Positions 8,601-16,764 of a stretch of DNA of 64,000 bases are shown piece by piece. The stretch spans positions 62,001 through 126,000 of the forward strand of contig CALUUA010000004.1 of NCBI GenBank assembly GCA_944323845.1. Reading direction: 5' to 3'. The notes under the pieces are model-generated. The model worked only from the letters and a program-made list of their open reading frames with translations. It had not been told where the DNA came from and did not search any database. Source of the DNA: an uncultured Bacteroidales bacterium (GTDB taxonomy: Bacteria > Bacteroidota > Bacteroidia > Bacteroidales > UBA932). Positions within the stretch are counted from its first letter, which is position 1; the number at the start of each line of letters is the position of its first letter. Position numbers and translations under genes: made by a program.

Positions 8601-10492
8601 ATGTCCGGCCCCCCGCCCCGGGCCATCGCGACCATTTGGAAATGAGCGGCGAGAGAATATCAGTGATATATGAGTACGGTGTGGATGATTCCGGAGCCTT
8701 TTCCGTGGACAGGAATGTCATCTGGCCCCTGCTCCGGAAATATCCGAACGATACATACGGCCACACGTCCATGCGCTTCAGCCAGGATTTCCTCTCCGGC
8801 GTGACGGCGGACGGAACCCCTATCGGACCCGGAACAGCCTCAAGTCTCTCTCTGGACGGAAAACTTAACGTGGAAAGCCGCCATGGAGCCTTGAAAGTGT
8901 CCCGCTGCCTCTTCCCCTCCACTGTCCACGCTGCAGTATGCGAAGAATATGTCCTGACCAACATTTCAGACAGTCCTGTCACGGTGAGGATACCTGCCGC
9001 AAGATACAGTCATGTCACCGAGGCCGGAGTGTACGGAGCATACACCCTTGTCGCCCGTACATCGCATTCCTCCGACATGGAGGTGAAGCTGGAGCCTTCC
9101 GCTTCGGCAAGATTCTGCGCCTGCATCATCGGCAGCCGTTATCCCGAAGTGGAAGAATATATAGACGTCCCGTATGAAAAGAAGCTGAGGGACGGATTCG
9201 TGGAGGAAGTATGCACGAACCTCGTCCTCGACACCCCGGACCCGATACTGAACACGATGTTCGCCTTTGCCAAGATAAGAGGTTCCGAAAGCCTGTTCCG
9301 GACCAAAGGCGGGCTGACCCACAGTCCGGGAGGCGGATATTACTATTCGGCCGTCTGGGCCAACGACCAGGCCGAGTACATCTGCCCGTTCTTCCCCTTC
9401 CTCGGATATGCCGGGGGTAACGAGGCTGCCATGAATGCCTTCCTGCATTTTGCGGAATATATGAATGACGCTTACGCCCCAGTCCCGAGTTCTCTGATAG
9501 CCGAATTTACGGATATATGGAACGGCTGCGGAGACAGGGGAGATGCCGCGATGATAGCATACGGAGCCGGAAGATATGCCCTTGCCAGAGGCGATGCCGA
9601 TGCAGCACAGCGTCTGTGGCCTCTGATCAAATGGTGCCTGGAATATTGCCGCCTCCGCCTGACACCGGACGGAGTGGTGGCCTCGGATACGGACGAGCTG
9701 GAGAACCGTTTCCCTTCAGGGGATGCGAACCTGTGCACTTCGTCCCTGTATTATGATGCCCTGCTCTCGGCCGCCCGCATTGCAGAGGAATTCGGAGAGG
9801 ACAGCGACTACATGGAACGGGCTCATGAAATGAGAGCTTCGATAGAAAAATATTTCGGCGCGGACGTGGCAGGATTCAGGACATACCGGTATTATGACGG
9901 GAACGAACTGCTCCGCTCATGGATATGCATCCCTTTGGTCATGGGCATATATGACAGGGCCCCGGGGACAGCCGACGCCCTGCTTTCCGACAGGCTCTGG
10001 ACAGAAAACGGGATCCTTACCCAGGAAGGCTCAGATGTGTTCTGGGACAGGGCTACCCTGTATGCGTTGAGGGGTATTCTTGCTGCCGGCAGGACTGAGG
10101 ATGCCCTGTCCCGCCTGCAGCAATATTCTTCCCGCCGTTTGCTCGGAGAGCACGTACCCTATGCCATAGAGGCATGGCCGGAGAATGACCAGCGTCATCT
10201 TTCGGCAGAAAGCGGACTGTATTGCAGGGTTTACACCGAAGGCCTTTTCGGCTTCCGGCCGGAGGGCTTCAGGAGCTTTTCCCTGACGCCGCGTCTGCCT
10301 TCGTCATGGAAATCCATGTCCCTGAAGAAAGTCCATGCATGCAGCGACACTCCTTATGATATCGAGGTGCGCAGACTCCGTGGAGACAGGATTTCCGTTT
10401 CCGTGTCCATGAACGGAAGGCGGATATTCAGGGAATCTGTCCGGGACGGCGGGACTGTCGAGGTCTCCCTTGCCGGTGCGGATGAGATCTGA
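5669..10492 (+). CDS. Three-module glycan enzyme: GH110-like + serine hydrolase + six-hairpin glycosidase
   Basis: This 1607-residue lipoprotein (lipobox Cys21, LLSC) contains three enzyme-like modules in one uninterrupted frame. Residues about 24-611 are a right-handed beta-helix closely resembling the stand-alone GH110-like protein at 18389, with the shared motifs SADATHFVDCSG and MLDDA-x-N-x-HG; in the GH110 family acidic residues in this region are catalytic. Residues about 620-960 are a class-C beta-lactamase-like serine hydrolase with S670-x-x-K673 and Y787-N-S, possibly an esterase or deacetylase. Residues about 985-1577 resemble an (alpha/alpha)6 barrel glycosidase of unassigned family. 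The start at 5669 was preferred to an upstream in-frame start at 5597, which precedes the promoter -7 box. The substrate is probably a terminal alpha-1,3-galactose glycan carrying acyl groups; the acyl part is a guess. Confidence 0.8.
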   Translation: MKKSHAARLFGLLFLIPLLSCRGEHMVEINADPSVKDYTPVVRQILEQHPRGHVTLKFSPGTFRFFPEEAFGEYMTVSNNDNGMKRIIFRLKGMKNVTVEGDSSDFVFHGAVIPFAVTDSRHVRISGISIDYDAPFTLEGTVTATDKQAGTFTLKIDPANKYRIMDERFYFLGYGWESRLGENVVFDPETKSPYYNAARYQHWPVHQFSAREVGEGLVEFGNVYAAELPPVGSVWVDKGVHPQDRYCSAIVLSDSGDITVEDVHIYHSGAMSLVAQYCEDVTVRRFDTSRRPGSSRMVTSSADATHFVDCSGDILIEDCRFESMLDDAVNIHGVYMKLEKVLGRREFAASFGHRQQTGNRFADKGDVILFMDRSTMQPVGTGRVREISRVNENRYVFRTDFPVETLQDSGEYAIENISRGASAVIRNCSVKYNRARSLLLSTPGQVLVEDCSFASMMAGIVICGDANFWFESGRTRDIVIRNCEFQDLARGGNGPQAVLQIDPMIPEEARTTDFFYHGHISFTGNTVRTFDSQIIYARSVADLDIRDNVFVDSGTWKPLYGDQAAIDVEYCGNVTISGNDFSGWKKDACISVHDCIGADIHAPGIKVTGWTRLPRTSGSEAMEDAIAAYVSEAAADSIPIHSLMVVQNGSVTAEAYLDGWTAADPHRMWSVSKTFTSLAVGYAVEEGLLALDEKIAAIFPEEAAAVLDTMENALFRKHLMDADVRDFLVMATGQTEDPTYVLGARYAPYGLTGIDSLDVFMERHGGSLIADFFSVPFTAEPGTVRCYNSIATYILSAAVQKVSGEKLVDYLYPRLFEPLGIEKPRWDEVQGINCGGWGLWLKPEDMARAGQAMLCGGRYAGRQVIPERYLEEAAKSFFTWDLPTGKESDTDRYHATGYGYQIWRNPDSFYAAGMWGQFIYVFPELDAVVVATADVRDDDSRESALIWKHIVPVLKAEAGAGQRPLRWVLSGPHSITWNVRPPAPGHRDHLEMSGERISVIYEYGVDDSGAFSVDRNVIWPLLRKYPNDTYGHTSMRFSQDFLSGVTADGTPIGPGTASSLSLDGKLNVESRHGALKVSRCLFPSTVHAAVCEEYVLTNISDSPVTVRIPAARYSHVTEAGVYGAYTLVARTSHSSDMEVKLEPSASARFCACIIGSRYPEVEEYIDVPYEKKLRDGFVEEVCTNLVLDTPDPILNTMFAFAKIRGSESLFRTKGGLTHSPGGGYYYSAVWANDQAEYICPFFPFLGYAGGNEAAMNAFLHFAEYMNDAYAPVPSSLIAEFTDIWNGCGDRGDAAMIAYGAGRYALARGDADAAQRLWPLIKWCLEYCRLRLTPDGVVASDTDELENRFPSGDANLCTSSLYYDALLSAARIAEEFGEDSDYMERAHEMRASIEKYFGADVAGFRTYRYYDGNELLRSWICIPLVMGIYDRAPGTADALLSDRLWTENGILTQEGSDVFWDRATLYALRGILAAGRTEDALSRLQQYSSRRLLGEHVPYAIEAWPENDQRHLSAESGLYCRVYTEGLFGFRPEGFRSFSLTPRLPSSWKSMSLKKVHACSDTPYDIEVRRLRGDRISVSVSMNGRRIFRESVRDGGTVEVSLAGADEI

Positions 10493-10551
10493 CGGCGGCA
10501 TTCGAAGGCAAGCCGATCAGGAATGCAATGGGAATGTAAATAATATCATAT

Positions 10552-12132
10552 ATGAAACGCATCATATCATCATTGTTGGCCGTACCGGCCATCTTCATGG
10601 CTTTGGCATCATGCGACAAGGAGCAGGCTGGACCGAAGCCGCAGAGACCGGCAGGCTATGTCCCCGACGACCCTGATTATGAAATCTACGATGTGTCCCC
10701 GAGGGCTGAACAGGGCTGGGACATCTATACAGGCACGGGATACAGATACGGAGCGTCCGTCATAGTGAATGACGACAGTTCCGTGGATCTGTGGCTGGCG
10801 GCCCCGGGCGGAACCTTCGCCGAAGGCACGGATACATATCTTTCGGAGGAACAGGAGGCGCAGCAGCTCGGTACGGAGCATGTTTTCGCCCAATATTTCG
10901 AGTTCGGGGAGGAGTTCGTATGCGTGAGCCTTTATTGCCCGTCATGGAGCAGTTCCACGCAGTGCTTTACCCTGTCCATGTACAGCTGGGATACGGACTA
11001 TAGCACCACTGTCGGGAATGCTCCGCTTTCCACTGTCAGGTTCGAGAACTACAAGGACAATTCCTGGCTGAAGATCTATGCCGATGAGGCTCAGACCGGA
11101 ACCGTGAAATTCCCGGCCGGGCAATATCTGTGGGTGATGTCGGACGGTACGGAGACATCCGGAATCTGGAAATGCACGGATCCAGGCTCCAATGCCGGGA
11201 CGAATGCCGTATCCTATATCGACGGCGTCAGGATAGATGAAGAAGCCGTGATAGGCGGGCAGACAGTGACTCCGGGGCAGTTCCGCAGCATGATCTGCAC
11301 GGTGGACGGGTCTACCGATGTCTATTGGGACAAGATAGTCTACATGCATTCCGAAGACGGCGGCCGGAGCTGGTCTGAAGAAAAGGCGTCGCTTATCCCT
11401 ACGGAAGGAAGCCGTGATGCCCTGTCCTGCTGTGATCCGGGAGTGGCTGCATGGGGAGGCTATTATTATGTCGGCTATACTTCCACGGAAAACACTGCCG
11501 GCCGCGAAAACCATGTCTATATGGCGAGGAGCGCCGGACCGGCCGGACCATGGGAAAAATGGAACGGTTCCGGCTGGGGAGGGAACGACCCGCAGCCGGT
11601 GGTCACATTTGACGGGGCCAGAAGCGGTTTCGGCGCCGGCGAACCGTGTATCGTGGTCCTGAACGGGACTGTCTATCTCTACTATTCTTGGAATGACTGG
11701 AATACCGTGACCACGAGGGTGTCCACGGCTCCGGCAGATGATCCGAACTGGCCGGCGCGGCTGGAAAGCCACGGTACGGTGATAGACAAGACGGGCACTT
11801 CGAATCCCGACCATACCGATGTGAAATACATCGAGAGAAGCCGCAAGTTCGTGGCCGTATATACAGTGATGCGGGATACGGATGACAGTTATCTGCAGCT
11901 TTGGGAGTCGGAGGACGGGATAAACTTCGTTATGGGAGGCCGTATCGGCGGAGAATTGGAGCCCGGTATCATAAATGCCGGGATGAGCGGCGATGCTGTC
12001 GGGCATGTACGCCCGGATTCCGTCCAGTATCTGTGCTATGCCCACAGCGATGCCCCGAGGGAATGGGGGCACTGGGCCACATGGTGGTCTCCGTTAGTCT
12101 GGGAGAAATCAGTGTCAGGCGAAGTCGAGTGA
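10552..12132 (+). CDS. Beta-propeller glycosidase-like lipoprotein
   Basis: The 526-residue product has a lipoprotein signal (ALASCDKE, Cys near residue 21). Residues about 230-520 contain repeated strands of the five-bladed propeller kind seen in GH43/GH117-type enzymes: W-D-K-I-V-Y-M-H-S-E-D-G, a D-P-G-V segment, V-Y-M-A-R-S-x-x-P-x-G-P-W, GAGEPCIVV, and Y-L-Y-Y-S-W. Acidic residues at blade starts would form the active site, but I cannot assign a family. The N-terminal 200 residues look like a separate beta-sandwich domain. The gene lies 59 bp after the three-module enzyme with no promoter between them, so the two are probably co-transcribed. It could be a binding protein that has kept only the fold. 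Confidence 0.65.
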   Translation: MKRIISSLLAVPAIFMALASCDKEQAGPKPQRPAGYVPDDPDYEIYDVSPRAEQGWDIYTGTGYRYGASVIVNDDSSVDLWLAAPGGTFAEGTDTYLSEEQEAQQLGTEHVFAQYFEFGEEFVCVSLYCPSWSSSTQCFTLSMYSWDTDYSTTVGNAPLSTVRFENYKDNSWLKIYADEAQTGTVKFPAGQYLWVMSDGTETSGIWKCTDPGSNAGTNAVSYIDGVRIDEEAVIGGQTVTPGQFRSMICTVDGSTDVYWDKIVYMHSEDGGRSWSEEKASLIPTEGSRDALSCCDPGVAAWGGYYYVGYTSTENTAGRENHVYMARSAGPAGPWEKWNGSGWGGNDPQPVVTFDGARSGFGAGEPCIVVLNGTVYLYYSWNDWNTVTTRVSTAPADDPNWPARLESHGTVIDKTGTSNPDHTDVKYIERSRKFVAVYTVMRDTDDSYLQLWESEDGINFVMGGRIGGELEPGIINAGMSGDAVGHVRPDSVQYLCYAHSDAPREWGHWATWWSPLVWEKSVSGEVE

Positions 12133-12184
12133 ATGCAGGTTCGGGACAGTGTCAGGAGGCGTTTTTTTACAAAACTGAAAAAAA

Positions 12185-12231
12185 CTGAACGATTCGTGAC
12201 GGTTCCGCTATGGCGTTCTTTCCTAATATTG
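12185..12231 (+). promoter_or_regulatory. Second copy of the candidate HTCS operator, before the susCD operon
   Basis: CTGAACGATTCGTGACGGT (12185-12203) differs from the copy at 5563 at two of 19 positions. The -7-like box TAATATTG (12224-12231, one mismatch to TAnnTTTG) starts 39 bp after the motif start, exactly as in the first copy. A-rich sequence precedes both copies. The start codon of the PKD lipoprotein follows 31 bp later. Confidence 0.65.
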
Positions 12232-12262
12232 TAGAAAGAACACCAAATTAATAACACACATC

Positions 12263-13567
12263 ATGAAAAAGATCCTTTCATTATTGACCGTTTGCGGTCT
12301 TTTCTCATTGGCTGCATGCCAGCCTGACGATGCGGAGACTATAGAGAAGGATTTCGATTTCGGCGCCAGCGTGACTACCGTCAATGTCGGCGAGACCGTC
12401 ACCTTCACGGACTATTCCATAAACGTGCAGTCCCGTAAATGGACTTTTCCTGACGGAGAACCTGCCACTTCTTCCGAACCTGTGGTGGATGTAGTCTTCA
12501 CTACCCAAGGGACCAAGGATGTGACCCTTACCGTCACCTATTCCGACGGCACTGAAGACAAAGGGAATATTTCCATTACTGTCCTGAATCCTCTGACAGC
12601 CGAAATACAGGCGGACGGCCTGACTCCGAAAGGCTGCGCGAAAAAAGGTCAGGAAATAACTTTCTCTCTGGACGGAGTAGTCGGCTCTCCTGATTCTTAC
12701 GAGTGGACTTTCCCGGGCGGTACTCCTGCCACTTCTTCCGAGGCTTCCCCTAAGGTGGTGTGGATTGACCAGATAAATGACGTGGAGGTTACCTGCAAGC
12801 TGACCCGTTCTTCCGACGGAGCCACCGCTACGCTGACAAAGCATATCATAGCCGGAAATTATCCGATGCTTGTCTTCGACGAGGAGTATAATGTGGATGT
12901 TTTCGGATTTGAAGTAGGGGAGAATCTTGATAAAGCTTGGTATAACTGGGGAAATTTTCCTGTCAATGATCCGAGCATGGCTGCAGGAGAATATCCTGAC
13001 CTAATGACTGTAGTAGACGGGGGCTTTAATTCCGATAAATGTCTGCGTTTTGATTTGTCCAAAGGGGCGTTCAATGCTTCGCAAATGCCGGACTGCACCT
13101 GGATATTGGGTCACAGGAAAAACTGGTCTAATAATCCATGGCTTACAGTGGGCCAGAAATACGAAGTCAGCATTTCATTCAAGGCAGATGTGGATAACAT
13201 AGCTAAAATAGCCGCGTGCCATTGGCTGAAAGTAAATGCTTGGGTTTTGGATGAAGAGGATCCTCTCCGTGGACTGAATAGCAAGGTTGAATGGTCGAAT
13301 GTGTTTGACGGCGACCCATTTGAGGCTAATGCCGAAGTTGAATTGTTCAGTCAGGATGTATGGTTGGCACATATTAAAGAAGATCCGAATGCTTTTGATT
13401 TGCTGGAACCTGACTGGAAAACATACACTTATGAATTTACGGTTCCTGACACGCTCGGAAAGAGTGACGGCGAAGTCTTCAAGAATTGCTATGTGCTTAC
13501 AGGATTGGTAAGTATAGGTGCCGTTATCTGGATTGATAACGTCCAGATTAACCTTATCGAAGAATAG
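12263..13567 (+). CDS. PKD-domain surface glycan-binding lipoprotein
   Basis: This 434-residue lipoprotein (LAACQPDD, Cys near residue 20) has two PKD repeats at about residues 36-112 and 115-195, each with the W-T-F-P-x-G core. A C-terminal domain of about 230 residues is predicted to be a beta-sandwich carbohydrate-binding module. It sits directly before susC, where many PULs place other surface glycan-binding proteins after susD. Together with SusD it probably captures the glycan on the cell surface. From about 12880 on, base composition is visibly more AT-rich and codon choice differs from neighbouring genes, so the C-terminal domain may have been exchanged. The promoter with the shared operator lies just upstream. 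Confidence 0.75.
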   Translation: MKKILSLLTVCGLFSLAACQPDDAETIEKDFDFGASVTTVNVGETVTFTDYSINVQSRKWTFPDGEPATSSEPVVDVVFTTQGTKDVTLTVTYSDGTEDKGNISITVLNPLTAEIQADGLTPKGCAKKGQEITFSLDGVVGSPDSYEWTFPGGTPATSSEASPKVVWIDQINDVEVTCKLTRSSDGATATLTKHIIAGNYPMLVFDEEYNVDVFGFEVGENLDKAWYNWGNFPVNDPSMAAGEYPDLMTVVDGGFNSDKCLRFDLSKGAFNASQMPDCTWILGHRKNWSNNPWLTVGQKYEVSISFKADVDNIAKIAACHWLKVNAWVLDEEDPLRGLNSKVEWSNVFDGDPFEANAEVELFSQDVWLAHIKEDPNAFDLLEPDWKTYTYEFTVPDTLGKSDGEVFKNCYVLTGLVSIGAVIWIDNVQINLIEE

Positions 13568-13594
13568 TTCAAATTTTCCATTCTTTTCCCGAAA

Positions 13595-16500
13595 ATGTTG
13601 AAAAAATGCATTGCCCTGCTCTGCTTGATGCAGGCAGGGCTTGCTGTTTCCGCACAGCAGATTACTGTCACCGGCAGGGTGACCGACAGTTCCGGCGATC
13701 CTATTCCGTGGGCGGATGTCTACCAGAAAGGCACCAGTACCGGAACCGTGACTGATGACGACGGCTCCTACACTATAAAGGTTTCTTCTTCTGAAGCCGT
13801 GCTTGTGGCCTCTTTCATAGGGTATCAGGACTCCGAAGAGATTGTAGGCGTCAGGTCTGTCGTGAATTTTTCATTGCAGTCGGATTCGGAAATGCTGGAT
13901 AATGCCGTGGTCATCGGATACGGTACGGCACGCCGTCAGGACCTTACAGGATCCGTGGCTTCCATCAATCCCGAAAAACTGGACAATCAGGTGATTTTCT
14001 CCGTGGACGATGCCCTGAAGGGCGGAGTGGCGGGACTTATGGTCTCGTCTACCAGCGGACAGCCGGGTGCGGCCACGAAGATGCTCATCCGCGGGGCCAG
14101 CTCTCTTTCCGGCTCTACGGGACCTCTGGTCGTCGTGGACGGCTTCCCGCTTAACGGTGTGACTACTTCTTCCGGAATGGGTATGGGAAATCTGGACTCC
14201 CAGATGAGCGGACTTTCCATGATCAACCCTGAAGACATCGCATCCATAGAAGTGCTTAAAGACGCATCCTCTACGGCCATTTACGGAAACAGGGGAGCCA
14301 ACGGTGTCATCATGATCACCACGAAGAAAGGCCGGGGTTCTTCGGGCCGCATCCAGTACAACGGCTATGTCAGCATGCAGATGCTCCCGAAAAAACTCGA
14401 CATGCTGGACTTCAAGGGCTATGCTTCTATGATGAACGAACTGAATCCTGCATACCAGCTCTTTTCCGATGCGGACGGAAATCTGCGGAACTTCGATTTC
14501 GACAAGATCGAGAGCATCGACTGGCAGGACAGGCTCTATCGTACAGGATTCATCCATAATCACAACCTGTCTATCCAGAATGCCACCGACAAGACGAATT
14601 TCCTGCTGAGTGCATCTTTCATGCAGAACGAGTCGATAATAATTTCCACTGACTGGCAGAAATTCACGGCCAAGGCCAATGTGGACCATAAGTTCACCGA
14701 CAAATTCCGTCTGGGAGTGGACATAAACTACAGCAGGATCACCGATGACGGGGTGCCGACTTCCGGAGGCGAGGGTACGGCCATAGGTACAGTGATGAGC
14801 GCCCTGACCACCCAACCTTTCGACCTGCGGGATCCTGATACTCAGGCTTACTTCAGAAGAGCCGGACTGGAACAGTACCAGATAGACCAGTTCAATACTT
14901 CGAACAGGCAGAATCCGGTGACCATGGCGAACGACATCACCATGCTCAAGATTCTGAACAGGACCATTGCGAACGCATACATGGAGTATGACATCATCGA
15001 CGACCTGACCCTGAGGGTGACAGGCGGAGCCGACATGTATTCGCTCGAAGACAAGCAGTTCTATCCGGTCAGCACGCCGAGAGGCTATCTTTACAATTCG
15101 CAGGCGTGCATGGCCAATATCTCTACCTTCGGCTGGCTGAACGAGAACACCCTGACCTGGTCCCCGACTTTCGGAAAGCATAAGCTGAATGTCATGGCAG
15201 GTCTCACCGAGCAGGGGTCGAGGTATTACTATACCGCCACCGATGCCTCTTCTTTCGCGAACGAGACTCTCGGATTCAACAATCTGCAGATGGCCACCGA
15301 CTTCAACTCCTACTCGAACACGAGCACTACGGCCATGATGTCCTTCATCTTCCGCGGACATTATTCGTATGATGACAGATACATCGGCACATTCACTTTC
15401 AGGAGGGACGGTACTTCGGCCTTCGTGAAGAACAAGTGGGGTTCGTTCTATTCCGGCGCCATTGCATGGAATGCAAAGGAAGAGGAATTCCTGAAGCATG
15501 TGAATACGGTCAGCACCTTGAGACTGAGGCTGTCCGTCGGAGAAGTGGGAAACTCCAGCGTGCCGACGTCCGGTTCTTTCGCACAGCTGTATAACACGAA
15601 TACGGCATTCGGCACGGATCTGAGCATAGGACAGTCGCCGATTACCCTTGCGAATGAGGATCTGACCTGGGAGAAGACTCTGGAGTACAATCTCGGGCTG
15701 GAGCTCGGACTCTGGAACGAGAGGCTTCATTTCGATCTGGATCTGTACCACAAGACTACGAGGGACCTGCTGCTGGAAGCTCCGGTACTGAATATTTCCG
15801 GCTATACCAAGGCATGGCAGAACATAGGCAGCATCAGGAACATGGGCGCCGAGCTGTCGATGTCCGCTGTCCTGATAGACAAGCATGACTTCCAGTGGAC
15901 CATGAATGCCAACATGACCAGAAACGTGTCCAAAATCCTTCATCTCGGACAGAACGGGGCTCCGATTTATCTCGGAATCACGTGCCTTAACGGTCAGAAT
16001 GCCGTCATCCTGAGGGAAGGCGGCAGCGTGGGTGAACTTTTCGGCTACCGTGCCATCGGTCTGTACCAGCTCGATGAATTCGATGCGGTTCCGAGTACAT
16101 CCGATCCGGATGAGATGGTCTATACCCTTAAATCGGGCATCCCGGGCCAGGGCGGGGAGCAGCCGGGTTCGCTGAAACTTTACGACAAGAGCGGCAATGG
16201 CAAGATAGACGATGCCGACAGGGAGGTGATAGGCAATTTCCTTCCCGATGTCTACGGAGCGTTCTCCACGACCTTGAACTACAAGTCCTTCAACCTTTAC
16301 CTCGGCTTCCAGTATTCCATAGGAAACGATCTGTACAATGCCAATTACAGCATGATAGGCTCTTTCCAGGGGAATGCATCGAACCAGCTGGCGACATGGA
16401 ACGACAGATGGACGGAAAGCAACCAGTCTTCGTCCCAGTATGCCCAGATTCCTGACGGTCTGGTGTCATCGGCTTTCGTGGAAGACGCCTCATATCTGCG

Positions 16501-16747
16501 TTTTGCTACGGCGCGCCTGACCTATACGCTGCCGCAGAAGGTATTGCGCCGGACGAAGCATCTGGAGTCTTGCAAGTTCTACATATCGGCGGACAATATC
16601 TGGGTGTTCACGAAATATTCGGGATACGATCCGGAAGTCGGCATCAGCCAGAATTCCGCGGCTGCCATACTGTCTCAGGGCTTCGATTACGGCAACTTCC
16701 CGAAGGCCAGGACTTTCACTTTCGGGGTTAACCTTTCGTTCAGATAA
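13595..16747 (+). CDS. SusC-family TonB-dependent outer-membrane transporter
   Basis: This 1050-residue protein has a signal peptide ending at VSAQQ. It is followed by a carboxypeptidase-regulatory-like beta-sandwich (about 25-95), a TonB-box-like segment (DNAVVIGYG), a plug domain (about 115-235, including the SusC-typical IEVLKDASSTAIYGNRGANGV) and a 22-strand barrel to the C-terminal aromatic FGVNLSFR. It imports oligosaccharides across the outer membrane using TonB energy. The gene starts 27 bp after the PKD lipoprotein and is followed 17 bp later by susD, so it belongs to one operon. Length and domain order are normal for the family, and no frameshift is seen. Confidence 0.97.
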   Translation: MLKKCIALLCLMQAGLAVSAQQITVTGRVTDSSGDPIPWADVYQKGTSTGTVTDDDGSYTIKVSSSEAVLVASFIGYQDSEEIVGVRSVVNFSLQSDSEMLDNAVVIGYGTARRQDLTGSVASINPEKLDNQVIFSVDDALKGGVAGLMVSSTSGQPGAATKMLIRGASSLSGSTGPLVVVDGFPLNGVTTSSGMGMGNLDSQMSGLSMINPEDIASIEVLKDASSTAIYGNRGANGVIMITTKKGRGSSGRIQYNGYVSMQMLPKKLDMLDFKGYASMMNELNPAYQLFSDADGNLRNFDFDKIESIDWQDRLYRTGFIHNHNLSIQNATDKTNFLLSASFMQNESIIISTDWQKFTAKANVDHKFTDKFRLGVDINYSRITDDGVPTSGGEGTAIGTVMSALTTQPFDLRDPDTQAYFRRAGLEQYQIDQFNTSNRQNPVTMANDITMLKILNRTIANAYMEYDIIDDLTLRVTGGADMYSLEDKQFYPVSTPRGYLYNSQACMANISTFGWLNENTLTWSPTFGKHKLNVMAGLTEQGSRYYYTATDASSFANETLGFNNLQMATDFNSYSNTSTTAMMSFIFRGHYSYDDRYIGTFTFRRDGTSAFVKNKWGSFYSGAIAWNAKEEEFLKHVNTVSTLRLRLSVGEVGNSSVPTSGSFAQLYNTNTAFGTDLSIGQSPITLANEDLTWEKTLEYNLGLELGLWNERLHFDLDLYHKTTRDLLLEAPVLNISGYTKAWQNIGSIRNMGAELSMSAVLIDKHDFQWTMNANMTRNVSKILHLGQNGAPIYLGITCLNGQNAVILREGGSVGELFGYRAIGLYQLDEFDAVPSTSDPDEMVYTLKSGIPGQGGEQPGSLKLYDKSGNGKIDDADREVIGNFLPDVYGAFSTTLNYKSFNLYLGFQYSIGNDLYNANYSMIGSFQGNASNQLATWNDRWTESNQSSSQYAQIPDGLVSSAFVEDASYLRFATARLTYTLPQKVLRRTKHLESCKFYISADNIWVFTKYSGYDPEVGISQNSAAAILSQGFDYGNFPKARTFTFGVNLSFR

Positions 16748-16764
16748 CAGGAGGAGGACGACAT

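Noticed and set aside
13871-15943. A 690-codon leftward frame opposite susC
   Set aside because: Its sequence is the mirror of the susC codons, with no domain or start context. Long antisense frames are expected in this GC range.
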